Assembly: GCA_046760105.1 (NCBI GenBank)
Contig: JBHIDJ010000015.1
Coordinates: forward strand, 1 to 42,772
Length of the DNA stretch: 42,772 bases
DNA from: JBHIDJ01 sp046760105
GTDB lineage: Bacteria > Pseudomonadota > Gammaproteobacteria > Acidiferrobacterales > SPGG2
Direction of reading: 5' to 3'
Shown: positions 1 through 7,521 of the stretch, in pieces
Layout of the letters: every line of letters starts with the position of its first letter
Numbering within the stretch: position 1 is the stretch's first letter
The notes under the pieces: generated by a model
What the model was told of the DNA's origin: nothing
The model's input: the letters and a program-made list of their open reading frames with translations, nothing else
The model's database searches: none
Position numbers and translations under genes: made by a program

Positions 1-73
1 CGGTAGCTCAGTAGGATAGAGCAGCCGCCTCCTAAGCGGCAGGTCGGACGTTCGAGTCGTCTCCGGGGCGCCA
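1..73 (+). tRNA. tRNA-Arg (anticodon CCT), 5' end cut off by the window
   Basis: The sequence folds as a tRNA lacking about the first four acceptor bases. The D arm pairs GCTC with GAGC. The anticodon stem is GCCGC/GCGGC around the loop CTCCTAA, giving anticodon CCT, which reads the Arg codon AGG. A five-pair T stem (one G-T) surrounds the loop TTCGAGT. The 3' acceptor strand CCGGGGC is followed by G and an encoded CCA at 71-73. The opening CGG is the end of the 5' acceptor strand. Confidence 0.95.
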
Positions 74-304
74 ACATAGCGCCTGCGCGCAGTACCTACC
101 GCCGTCCACGGCTTCGCTATGACGAGTATAGTCTCAGCGGCACGGCCAACCCGCAAAGACCTTTGTCGTCATTACCGCCTCTGCGCTGGCTCTGAGGCCC
201 CGAAGAGATAGTTTGCGGGGTCAGTTTGCCCTTATAATCCGCCAACTTTGTAATCGGTTCGCTGTCGTATCGGACTACATCCGTTACTATCCCGAGGAAT
301 GAGC
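74..304. other. Intergenic region between tRNA-Arg and ccmA, no gene seen
   Basis: No convincing coding frame. Visible items are a distant inverted pair CATAGCG (75-81) / CGCTATG (115-121), which could close a stem after the tRNA, a short dyad CAAAG-AC-CTTTG at 154-165, and the ccmA promoter candidate listed separately. No run of T follows either hairpin, so neither is a convincing terminator. Confidence 0.5.
209..238 (+). promoter_or_regulatory. Candidate sigma-70 promoter for the ccmABCDEG block
   Basis: A perfect -10 hexamer TATAAT sits at 233-238, about 65 bases before the ccmA start. The -35 is poor: the best spaced match is TAGTTT at 209-214 (18-bp spacer), or TTGCGG at 213-218 with too short a spacer. 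It is the only good -10 between the tRNA and ccmA. Confidence 0.4.
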
Positions 305-919
305 GTGCTGGAGGCGATCAATCTTGAGTGCACCCGCGGCGACCGCCCGCTGATCACAGGTCTGTCGTTCAAGCTTGCGGCTGGAGAGTTACTCCATGTC
401 GTCGGTAGCAACGGCAGCGGCAAAACCACGCTGCTGCGTACTTTATGCGGCTTGTCGAGACCAAGCAGGGGTGAGATCCACTGGGGCGGTACGGACATTC
501 ACAGACTCGGAGACGAGTACCGAACTCGCCTGAGTTACGTGGGGCACAGCAACGGTATCCAGGGCGAACTGACGCCCGAGGAAAATCTTCGAGCGGCTAC
601 GTGCTTGGGTGGAAGCCCTGAGCCTGCAAGAACTGAGCAGGCGCTGGAGCATGTCGGCCTGACACGTTTCGCACACTTGCCGACTAAGGTGTTATCACAA
701 GGCCAGAAGCGGCGTCTCGCACTCGCAAGATTGCTAGTGCTTCCAAAAACGCTCTGGATTTTAGATGAACCGGTGAGCGGCCTTGATTCGCGCTCGGTTG
801 CAGTCATCGAGAATCTGCTCGCCGGGCATCTGGCTGCTGGGCGCATGCTCGTGATCACCTCGCACCAAGAGCTTACCTGGAAAGCCAAGACGATCCACCG
901 TATCAGTCTCGATTCGTGA
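305..919 (+). CDS. ccmA: Heme exporter ATP-binding protein CcmA
   Basis: ATPase of the CcmABCD ABC complex, which releases heme-loaded CcmE during System I cytochrome c maturation at the inner membrane. Walker A GSNGSGKT lies near residue 34, the signature LSQGQ near 130, and Walker B LWILDEP follows about 20 residues later. Length is about 204 aa, as usual for CcmA. Two starts compete: ATG at 299 and GTG at 305. The GAGG at 294-297 is one base from the ATG but seven from the GTG, so GTG 305 is preferred; it also gives an N terminus (LEA-I-NLEC) like known CcmA. It is the first gene of the + strand ccm block and its stop overlaps the ccmB start. Confidence 0.93.
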   Translation: MLEAINLECTRGDRPLITGLSFKLAAGELLHVVGSNGSGKTTLLRTLCGLSRPSRGEIHWGGTDIHRLGDEYRTRLSYVGHSNGIQGELTPEENLRAATCLGGSPEPARTEQALEHVGLTRFAHLPTKVLSQGQKRRLALARLLVLPKTLWILDEPVSGLDSRSVAVIENLLAGHLAAGRMLVITSHQELTWKAKTIHRISLDS

Positions 920-1599
920 CTTCGCCGAGCTTGATTGCCGCTGCACACTGCGTGTTCATGCGCGACATCACCGTGGCGCTGCGCCGCAGTACCGATGTGC
1001 TAACGCCGCTGGTTTTCTTCATCATTGTCGTCAGCCTTTTTCCGTTAGGTGTCGGGCCTGGGCCCAATCTGCTGCGCACCATGGCTCCAGGCGTCATCTG
1101 GGTGGCCGCGCTACTGGCAACAATGCTGTCGCTGGGCCGTCTGTTTTCCAATGACTACATGGATGGAACACTCGAGCAGTTAGTTCTCACGCCTCATCCC
1201 TTGGCAATCCTGGTACTGGCCAAGGTGCTCGCCCACTGGGTACTTACCGGCCTTCCACTTGTCTTGCTTTCTCCGCTACTGGCGCTGCTGTTGAACCTTG
1301 AGCATGAGAACATGTCAATACTGGTTGCGTCTCTGCTGTTGGGTACGCCCGTCCTAAGTCTCGTGGGCAGTGTCGGGGCCGCGCTGACCTTGGGCCTTCG
1401 CGGAGGCGGGGTGCTGGTTTCGCTGCTGGTTTTGCCATTGTATACTCCGGTCCTTATTTTTGGCGCGTTGGCCGTTTCAGCCCACGCAACGGGCCTGGAT
1501 ACGGAAGCACATCTGTCCCTGTTGGCGGCCTTCCTGGTACTGGCAACGATCTTTGCCCCTTGGGCGGCGGCAGCCGGCCTGCGGATTTCACTTGATTAA
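916..1599 (+). CDS. ccmB: Heme exporter membrane protein CcmB
   Basis: Integral membrane partner of CcmA and CcmC in the complex that loads and releases heme-bound CcmE. The 227-aa product is hydrophobic with about six membrane segments. It carries the family features FFIIVVSLFPLGVGP near the N terminus, APGVIWVAALLATMLSL, LAHWVLTGLPL and a C-terminal AAAGLRISL. The GTG start at 916 overlaps the ccmA stop (917-919), indicating translational coupling. An internal ATG at 958 would remove the first 14 residues, which still align with family N termini, so the GTG is preferred. Confidence 0.93.
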   Translation: MTSPSLIAAAHCVFMRDITVALRRSTDVLTPLVFFIIVVSLFPLGVGPGPNLLRTMAPGVIWVAALLATMLSLGRLFSNDYMDGTLEQLVLTPHPLAILVLAKVLAHWVLTGLPLVLLSPLLALLLNLEHENMSILVASLLLGTPVLSLVGSVGAALTLGLRGGGVLVSLLVLPLYTPVLIFGALAVSAHATGLDTEAHLSLLAAFLVLATIFAPWAAAAGLRISLD

Positions 1600-1603
1600 T
1601 CTT

Positions 1604-2329
1604 ATGTACAAATATGCCTCTCCCCGCAATTTCTACCGTCTCGCCGGACACTTGATTCCCTGGCTGGGTACGTTGACCGTGTTGATGCTCGGGGTCGGTC
1701 TGTACCTTGGCCTCTTCGTCGCACCGCCTGACTACCAACAAGGGGAAAGTTATCGCATCATGTTCATACACGCACCAAGCGCCTGGATGTCCATGTTCGT
1801 GTATGTGGTGATGGCAGCGGCTGGAGCAGCGGGTTTAGCCTGGAGAACGAAACTAGCCGAAGTGTTAGCGAGCGCCTGTGCACCTATTGGCGCGTCTTTT
1901 GCGCTTATCACGCTAGTAACGGGGTCCTTGTGGGGCAAACCCATGTGGGGTGCCTGGTGGGTATGGGATGCTCGCCTAACGTCTGAGCTAATACTTTTGT
2001 TTCTTTATATCGGATTTATGACGCTGGAGGCGAGCATTGACGAACCACGGCGCGCTGCGCGCGCAGCCGCTGTGTTAGCGCTGGTTGGCGTGGTTAATAT
2101 ACCGATCATCCATTTTTCCGTCGAATGGTGGAACACATTGCATCAACCGGCGTCTATTGGCATGGAGGGCATTTCGATTCATACAAGTATGCTCATACCA
2201 CTATTATTAATGGCTCTCGGTTTAAAGCTCTATTTTGTTACTGTTGTCCTCATGCGTATGCGTTATCAAGTCCTGGAGCGAGAACGACATACCCAGTGGG
2301 TGGCACAGGTCTTGGCGGCAGAGAAATGA
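1604..2329 (+). CDS. ccmC: Heme exporter / heme-delivery protein CcmC
   Basis: Membrane protein that presents heme to CcmE and attaches it there. It has six predicted membrane helices and the tryptophan-rich heme-handling motif WGAWWVWDARLTSEL, followed by VVNIPIIHFSVEWWNTLHQ with the conserved histidine. Length is 241 aa. The open frame extends upstream into ccmB, but ATG 1604, just after the ccmB stop, gives the typical N terminus (YRLAGHLIPWLG). The stop overlaps the ccmD start as ATGA. Confidence 0.95.
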   Translation: MYKYASPRNFYRLAGHLIPWLGTLTVLMLGVGLYLGLFVAPPDYQQGESYRIMFIHAPSAWMSMFVYVVMAAAGAAGLAWRTKLAEVLASACAPIGASFALITLVTGSLWGKPMWGAWWVWDARLTSELILLFLYIGFMTLEASIDEPRRAARAAAVLALVGVVNIPIIHFSVEWWNTLHQPASIGMEGISIHTSMLIPLLLMALGLKLYFVTVVLMRMRYQVLERERHTQWVAQVLAAEK

Positions 2330-2499
2330 ACTGGTCAGAATTCTTCGCCATGGGCGGTTACGGGCTCTACGTGTGGGGCGCCTATGGTTTCGCAGCGGTC
2401 ATTTTGGTCATAAATGCCATTATCCCGCTATACCGGCGTAGCACGGTCGTCCAACTCTTACGCCAGCTCTCCCGCGCCGAAACAGGACGTTTCAAATGA
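2326..2499 (+). CDS. ccmD: Heme exporter small membrane protein CcmD
   Basis: A 57-aa protein with one membrane helix, needed for release of holo-CcmE from the CcmABC complex. The family pattern is clear: MNWSEFFAMGGYGLYVWGAYG, then a hydrophobic helix and a basic tail. It overlaps ccmC by ATGA at 2326-2329 and ccmE by ATGA at 2496-2499. The open frame runs further upstream inside ccmC, but that part is not coding. Spacing and content match CcmD in other ccm operons. Confidence 0.93.
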   Translation: MNWSEFFAMGGYGLYVWGAYGFAAVILVINAIIPLYRRSTVVQLLRQLSRAETGRFK

Positions 2500-2921
2500 A
2501 ACTGCGTCACAAAAGGCTCGCTGTTATCCTCGTTAGCGTGGTGGGACTTTCGGTCGCTGCCCTATTCGCGCTGAATGCATTTCGCAGCAATCTCGTTTTT
2601 TTCTACAGTCCCACCGAGATTCTCGAAGGTAAGGCGCCGCAGGAGCGGCCGTTCCGTGTCGGCGGTCTGGTGGAGAAAGGTAGTGTCAGAAAGAACGGAA
2701 CGAGGGTTAATTTTATCGTGACGGATTTGAATGCGAAGATCGCGGTGCATTATGAGGGAATTCTGCCCGACCTGTTTCGCGAAGGCCAAGGCATAGTTGC
2801 ACAAGGAAGAATGGTGGCGGGTAACAGATTCATCGCTGACGAGGTCCTCGCCAAGCATGACGAAAACTACATGCCACCGGAAGTGGCCGATGCGCTGGAG
2901 CACTCTGCGAAAAAGCCATGA
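2496..2921 (+). CDS. ccmE: Periplasmic heme chaperone CcmE
   Basis: Binds heme covalently in the periplasm and passes it to CcmF-CcmH for attachment to apocytochrome c. The 141-aa protein has an N-terminal signal anchor and an OB-fold beta domain. Near the C terminus it carries LAKHDENYMPPEV, which holds the His that forms the covalent heme bond and the Tyr heme ligand. The start overlaps ccmD by ATGA and the stop overlaps ccmG the same way. In most gammaproteobacteria ccmF comes next; here ccmG does. Confidence 0.96.
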   Translation: MKLRHKRLAVILVSVVGLSVAALFALNAFRSNLVFFYSPTEILEGKAPQERPFRVGGLVEKGSVRKNGTRVNFIVTDLNAKIAVHYEGILPDLFREGQGIVAQGRMVAGNRFIADEVLAKHDENYMPPEVADALEHSAKKP

Positions 2922-3484
2922 AGAAATTTCTCATACCAATCGGGTTTTTCGCGGCACTCGGCCTGCTCTTCTACTATGCACTTTCACAGATGGAATCCGG
3001 CGAGCTGTCACCACGCCGGATCCCCTCGCCTTTGATAAACAAACCCTTCCCGGACTTCACGCTCCCCGTGCTGCGCGATCCGGATCGCCAGGTGTCGTCG
3101 GCAGAACTTCGCGGGCGCGTCTACCTGCTTAATGTGTGGGCGTCGTGGTGTGTCGCCTGCAGGATTGAGCATCCGGTGCTCATGGAGATCGCAAAGCAAG
3201 ACATCGTGCCCATCATCGGGCTGGACTACAAAGACAAGCGCGTTGATGGTTTGGCTTGGCTGGCGGAGCACGGCGACCCCTACAAGATGAGCCTGGTGGA
3301 CAACAACGGGCGTGTGGGGATCGACCTGGGCGTATACGGGGTACCTGAGACCTTTCTCGTCGATAAACAAGGAATTCTACGTTACAAGCATATCGGACCG
3401 ATCACCCCCGACATCTTACGAAACACCGTCTTACCGAAGATAAAAGAACTCACGGAAACGGTAGGCCAGGCTAAGGCTGGCTAG
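2918..3484 (+). CDS. ccmG: Thiol:disulfide interchange protein CcmG (DsbE)
   Basis: Membrane-anchored periplasmic thioredoxin-like reductant that keeps apocytochrome CXXCH thiols reduced. An N-terminal anchor is followed by PFPDFTLPVL, the redox motif WASWCVACRIEHP (CxxC), and VYGVPETFLVDKQG with the cis-proline of the thioredoxin fold. Length of 188 aa is normal. It overlaps the ccmE stop by ATGA. It is the last gene of the + strand block and ends 21 bases from the end of convergent ccmI. Confidence 0.95.
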   Translation: MKKFLIPIGFFAALGLLFYYALSQMESGELSPRRIPSPLINKPFPDFTLPVLRDPDRQVSSAELRGRVYLLNVWASWCVACRIEHPVLMEIAKQDIVPIIGLDYKDKRVDGLAWLAEHGDPYKMSLVDNNGRVGIDLGVYGVPETFLVDKQGILRYKHIGPITPDILRNTVLPKIKELTETVGQAKAG

Positions 3485-3488
3485 CCTT
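3473..3488. terminator. Weak hairpin between convergent ccmG and ccmI
   Basis: AAGGCT-GGCT-AGCCTT forms a six-pair stem across the ccmG stop codon. No T-run follows on either strand, so it may only pause transcription. It is the only structure at this convergent junction. Confidence 0.25.
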
Positions 3489-3505
3489 GGGAACCAACGG
3501 GGGCT

Positions 3506-4393
3506 TTATTGCTGCTGCAAGCGTCCCTGCGCCTCCGTAATCGCGTGCGTAAGCTGCGCTGCGATGGGACTGTCGGCGGGCAATAGTGCCTTCAGTTGGC
3601 CCCACAAGATCGCTGCCGTTCTGAACTCCCCCTTTTGAAACGCAGCAAGGCCCAGAAACCACAGCGCCCCGGGGTGTGTGGGCTGCAGTTTGTGCAGCCT
3701 GCTAAAAAGCTCAAACACCTCCCCCTGGGTGTTCTGTGGGTCTCCCTCGTACAACAGTGCCGCGTACTGCGACAGGATCTCGACATTATCCGGCGCCAAC
3801 TTATAGGCCGTGGCATAAGCCTTTCTCGAGTCGGCCGGCCGCTGCAGCACCTGATACGAACGACCAAGGCGGGCCCAGCCCACCGCGTCGTCGGGCTGCT
3901 CGGCCAAACGTTTCTCCAGACGCGCCACCATCTCCAACACCATCGGAGGAACCTGGGCAGCTTGCTCCACCCGCTGACCGCCCGTAGACATAAGGGCAAC
4001 GAGCGTCGCCTGATTGTTACCAACAAAGAGAATAGCGGCAATCAACGGCACCGCGACGCCGAGCGCTACGATCAATGGCCAGGGCACGGGCCGCGTGTTG
4101 CCATTAGCGCTTTCGCCTGCAGGCGCCGCTTCCAGACCCTCCAAGGCCCGCAACACCTCGGCGAGCTCCGCTTGCAAACGCCGTCGCTCGTCGCTTGCTA
4201 CCTGTGCGTCTATGCCCTCATCGGCAGACTGCATATCAAGCTCATTTAGCTGCGCTAACAAGCGTTCGCGCACCAAACGTAACTGGTGGTAGTCTTCGCT
4301 GGCGCCTTCGTTCACGGTGGAGGCGACCGACCGCAGCAGAAACCATACGGTGCCGACGGCGATCAGTGCGCCTAATACGAGGAGTCCAGTCAT
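3506..4393 (-). CDS. ccmI: Cytochrome c biogenesis protein CcmI (TPR type)
   Basis: Apocytochrome c chaperone working with CcmF and CcmH. The 295-aa protein starts with a membrane helix, has a cytoplasmic coiled-coil-like stretch (about residues 35-90, rich in Arg/Glu/Leu), a second membrane helix near 105-125, and then a TPR-rich periplasmic domain with repeats such as AVGWARLGRSYQVL and PGALWFLGLAAFQKGEF. It lies three bases downstream of ccmH. The C-terminal domain is of the short type. The name rests on architecture and position, both typical. Confidence 0.9.
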   Translation of the reverse strand: MTGLLVLGALIAVGTVWFLLRSVASTVNEGASEDYHQLRLVRERLLAQLNELDMQSADEGIDAQVASDERRRLQAELAEVLRALEGLEAAPAGESANGNTRPVPWPLIVALGVAVPLIAAILFVGNNQATLVALMSTGGQRVEQAAQVPPMVLEMVARLEKRLAEQPDDAVGWARLGRSYQVLQRPADSRKAYATAYKLAPDNVEILSQYAALLYEGDPQNTQGEVFELFSRLHKLQPTHPGALWFLGLAAFQKGEFRTAAILWGQLKALLPADSPIAAQLTHAITEAQGRLQQQ

Positions 4394-4396
4394 GGT

Positions 4397-4840
4397 TCAG
4401 TCTTGTTCACGCGCGTTGCGCACCCGCGTGATGTCATCCTCAGACAGTTCCGGAGGGGGTGGCAAGGGTTGATAGAGGCGGCGCCGCATGAACGCCAAAG
4501 CGAACGCCGCAATGGCAAGCAGCACTATTAGTGGCAGCAACCAGACTACGACGCCGGTGCGATCGAACGGCGGTTCGAGCAGAACATAGTTACCATAGCG
4601 CTCCACAAAATAGGCGATAATTTCCTCACGCGATCTCCCCGCCTTCAATTGCTCACGGATAATGACGCGCATGTCCCGCGCTAAATCGGCGCTGGATTCA
4701 GAAATGGGCTGATTCTGACAAACCGCACAGCGCAACTCTTTGGCGATTTCCAGCATCTGCCGTTCGATTGGGTCCTCGGTGACTTCGGCGGCGAACGCCG
4801 GTATCAACACCAAGGCTAACAAAACAACCAAGTGCTTCAC
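4397..4840 (-). CDS. ccmH: Cytochrome c maturation protein CcmH (thiol oxidoreductase subunit)
   Basis: Periplasmic thiol protein anchored at its C terminus; it works with CcmF at the heme ligation step. The 147-aa product has a cleavable signal peptide ending near AFA, then the family motif LRCAVCQNQPISES with redox CxxC, a three-helix region (DLARDMR, REEIIAYFVERYG), and one membrane helix near residue 105-125. It corresponds to the short CcmH (CcmL) form, with the TPR part encoded separately as ccmI. The GTG start overlaps the ccmF stop (4837-4840, GTGA). Confidence 0.95.
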   Translation of the reverse strand: MKHLVVLLALVLIPAFAAEVTEDPIERQMLEIAKELRCAVCQNQPISESSADLARDMRVIIREQLKAGRSREEIIAYFVERYGNYVLLEPPFDRTGVVVWLLPLIVLLAIAAFALAFMRRRLYQPLPPPPELSEDDITRVRNAREQD

Positions 4841-6837
4841 GTGTCAGATAGCTTTGCGGGGACTAAATCGGGGCGCACACTAGTGCGACGTTGCAGCCTA
4901 TAGGCTCGGCTGCTCAAGGCGAAAGCGAGGCCACAGAGGATAACGATGCCGCCCAGCCAGATGAACTGCACGAGCGGGTTGACGAAGGCATGAAAGACCC
5001 ACTTATCACCGACGCGTTCGTTTATGACGACATAGACATCGCGCAGAGGTGTCGAATGTATACCGGATTCTGTCATCGGTGCTTCCTGGCGCGGATAGGA
5101 CCGGCGTTCCGGTGTCAGGATGTTGCCGGAGTCTGACAGTGTCAGTTGCGCCTGCAGTGCCTCGTAGTTGTCCTTGCGGAAGGTACGCACCCCATCGAAC
5201 CGCAGGCGCTCGTTGCCGATCTCCATCACGTCTCCCACCGCCATGGTCACGCTGAGTTCAGACCGAAACAATCCTGATCCCACCAGGCCCAGCGCCATAA
5301 TCAGTATCCCCAAATGCACCACCATACCGCCATAGTGTCGTCGGTTACCAAGCACCGCCTTGACGGTAGCGCGGCCAATGGTCTCGCTTAGTTGCTGTCG
5401 CCGCTGGTTGACCGCGCGCATCAGATCCGTCGCGATCGTACCGAGCACAAAGCCAACAAGCCCGACGGCAACCGGGGCCGTCCAGTGTAATGGGCGAAAG
5501 AACACGGCCATAAACATCGCAGCCACACCGCCAAGTATCACCGGAACCATCAGCCGCGCGCGCAGTCGAGCCAAATTCGCCTTGCGCCACGGCAGCAGTG
5601 GACCAACACCCATAAGCAGCAACACCACGAGAAAGGTCGGCACCATAACGGCATTGAAGTAAGGCGGGCCCACCGTAATCTTGGCGGCAGTAAACGCCTC
5701 CAGGGCCAAGGGGTAAAGCGTCGCCAGTAGGACGGTGGCACAGCCAAACGTGAACATGACATTATTCCACACGAAAACGGATTCACGTGACAACAGAGAG
5801 GTGATCGACTCTTGCGCCTGCTGGTGACGACCTTTGACCATAAAGATTGAAAACGAGATCGTCAGTACCGTGGTCATGAAGATCAAAATGTACAAACCGC
5901 GCCCGGGGTCGGTGGCGAAGGCATGCACCGATGACAACACCCCTGAGCGCACGAGGAATGTCCCCAGCAGCGACAACGAGAACGTACTGATGACCAGAAA
6001 GATGTTCCAGGCGTGTAGCATCCTGCGGTGGTCTTGCACATTTAGCGAATGGATCAGGGCCGTCGCCAACAGCCACGGCATGAAGGAGGCGTTTTCCACT
6101 GGGTCCCATGCCCAGTAGCCGCCCCATCCGAGTTCGTGGTAAGCCCACCAGCCGCCCAGCACTATGCCGGTCGTCAGAAAACCCCAGGCGATCAGAGCCC
6201 AGCGTCGAATCAGGCCACTCCATAACGTGCTGTTCCAATTGGTGAGCAGCGCTGTCATCGCAAACGCAAACGGCACCGAGAAACCGACGTAACCCAGATA
6301 CAACATGGGCGGGTGGATTACCATCCCCGGATCCTGCAGCAGTGGATTCAAATCATGACCATCGGCGGGGGCGGGCAGCAGCCGCGCGAACGGACTCGAC
6401 AGAAACAGAATCAAACCGAAGAAACCCACTACCAACCAACCCTGCACGGCAAGAATGACCGGAAGATGTTCCCGGTAGCGCCGACGGCCGTGGCGAGCAA
6501 CCATAAAGGTGTAAAATGTCAGAACCCACACCCACAGGTACAACGACCCTTCATGCCCTCCCCATAGAGCTGTCACCTTGTAAAACAGCGGCAGCTGCAA
6601 GTTCGAATGCTGTGCCACATAAACGACGGAGAAATTGCCAGTGACAAAGGCGTGAATGAGCGTCAGCGCGCCCACGGTGGTCAGCAAAAATACGGCCGTG
6701 GCTGCATTGACAGTGATGCCCGCGAGCGATGGTATGCGAAGCCCACGCGCGGCTAAGGGTGCGAGTCCCTGCACGAGGGCGACGACCATGGCCAGATAGG
6801 CAGCGAAATGCCCGACTTCGATCAGATTAAACAGCAC
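4837..6837 (-). CDS. ccmF: Heme lyase CcmF
   Basis: Large inner-membrane protein that ligates heme to apocytochrome c with CcmH. Length is 666 aa with about 15 membrane helices. The tryptophan-rich motif is WGGYWAWDPVENASFMPWL, and conserved histidines appear in AHEGS-type WGGHEGSLYLWVW, VIHPPMLYLGYVG and SVHAFATDPGRG. The GTG start at 6837 is preceded by a purine-rich stretch (GGACAGAGGA). It begins the minus-strand block ccmF-ccmH-ccmI, whereas it normally lies between ccmE and ccmG on the same strand. Upstream is a 684-bp gene-free stretch. Confidence 0.96.
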   Translation of the reverse strand: MLFNLIEVGHFAAYLAMVVALVQGLAPLAARGLRIPSLAGITVNAATAVFLLTTVGALTLIHAFVTGNFSVVYVAQHSNLQLPLFYKVTALWGGHEGSLYLWVWVLTFYTFMVARHGRRRYREHLPVILAVQGWLVVGFFGLILFLSSPFARLLPAPADGHDLNPLLQDPGMVIHPPMLYLGYVGFSVPFAFAMTALLTNWNSTLWSGLIRRWALIAWGFLTTGIVLGGWWAYHELGWGGYWAWDPVENASFMPWLLATALIHSLNVQDHRRMLHAWNIFLVISTFSLSLLGTFLVRSGVLSSVHAFATDPGRGLYILIFMTTVLTISFSIFMVKGRHQQAQESITSLLSRESVFVWNNVMFTFGCATVLLATLYPLALEAFTAAKITVGPPYFNAVMVPTFLVVLLLMGVGPLLPWRKANLARLRARLMVPVILGGVAAMFMAVFFRPLHWTAPVAVGLVGFVLGTIATDLMRAVNQRRQQLSETIGRATVKAVLGNRRHYGGMVVHLGILIMALGLVGSGLFRSELSVTMAVGDVMEIGNERLRFDGVRTFRKDNYEALQAQLTLSDSGNILTPERRSYPRQEAPMTESGIHSTPLRDVYVVINERVGDKWVFHAFVNPLVQFIWLGGIVILCGLAFALSSRAYRLQRRTSVRPDLVPAKLSDT

Positions 6838-7141
6838 GTCCTCTGTCCAGCCATGCCCCTAGTTGCCAGGTGGGTGTCAGTGTTCCGTTGCAGACGTTTG
6901 GTGTACAACAACGCTAAAAACTGCGCCGCGACGGCGGCGAGCCGGTATTCTACCTTCGAACGTGCCAACCTACACCTATCGTTGCCTTCCATCGATGAGA
7001 TACACACGGTGCAATCATACTGTGGGGACGAGGGCCGCGTCCTGTCCGGCTATCGGGTGGCAATGTACGTTTAACGCCGCGGGCACGTATTGATTGGCGG
7101 CACGTCCATAGGCTAGCCAAGACCGACTTACTCACAGATGC

Positions 7142-7162
7142 TGTGGATAATTCTGTGGATAA
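7142..7162 (-). promoter_or_regulatory. Two tandem perfect DnaA boxes
   Basis: TGTGGATAA occurs at 7142-7150 and again at 7154-7162. Each is the exact reverse complement of the high-affinity DnaA box TTATCCACA, 12 bp apart in the same orientation. A third near-match TTACTCACA lies at 7128-7136 in the opposite orientation. An AT-rich segment begins about 45 bp to the right. The sites could titrate DnaA or regulate a neighbour. Confidence 0.5.
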
Positions 7163-7293
7163 AGTGCCGCCGGGGTCCGCCCGGGCCATCGCCTTGCGCC
7201 TCGTTCTCAGATTGAACATTTTTTATTCAAAGAGAAAAGCAACATTAACTCAAAGAGTTATCGCTATCCCGGAATCCCGGTAGGTCTTTTGCC

Positions 7294-7310
7294 GCGCGTT
7301 GTCAACGCGC
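7294..7310. repeat. 17-bp near-perfect palindrome
   Basis: GCGCGTTG, one T, then CAACGCGC: eight-base arms around a single base. It lies about 210 bp past the lptG stop with no T-run on either side, so it resembles a protein-binding site or cruciform more than a terminator. Confidence 0.45.
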
Positions 7311-7521
7311 CGTCGCCAAGCTGTGCAAAATTCGCTGCTGATCCAGCGAGATACGACGGCCGCGGCGAGGTAAGGCGGTGTCACGAGACGGACTGCATCC
7401 GTGGTTGCTGCCCGTGCCAGACTCAATGGGCCGAACGTTTGCTCACCACACGCGCTCCGGTTCGCCGATAAGGCCCGCCCGAGCCCCCGCCCCGAGATGG
7501 TGGTGTCCACGGCTCGCGCGC

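Larger units (their letters stand above)
6838..7521. other. 684-bp gene-free region between ccmF and lptG
   Basis: No reading frame here resembles a known protein; the open frames are short, Cys- and Arg-rich, and look like chance. It holds two perfect DnaA-box 9-mers (7142-7162), an AT-rich stretch at about 7205-7260 ending in a TAACTC-AAA-GAGTTA dyad (7246-7260), and a 17-bp palindrome GCGCGTTG-T-CAACGCGC (7294-7310). The ccmF promoter must lie in the left part. The right part is GC-rich and downstream of lptG; no T-tailed terminator was found. Confidence 0.6.

Noticed and set aside
7128..7260. Chromosomal origin of replication
   Set aside because: Only two perfect DnaA boxes, no dnaA/mnmG/rpmH context and no strand switch of genes here; kept only as a DnaA-box observation.
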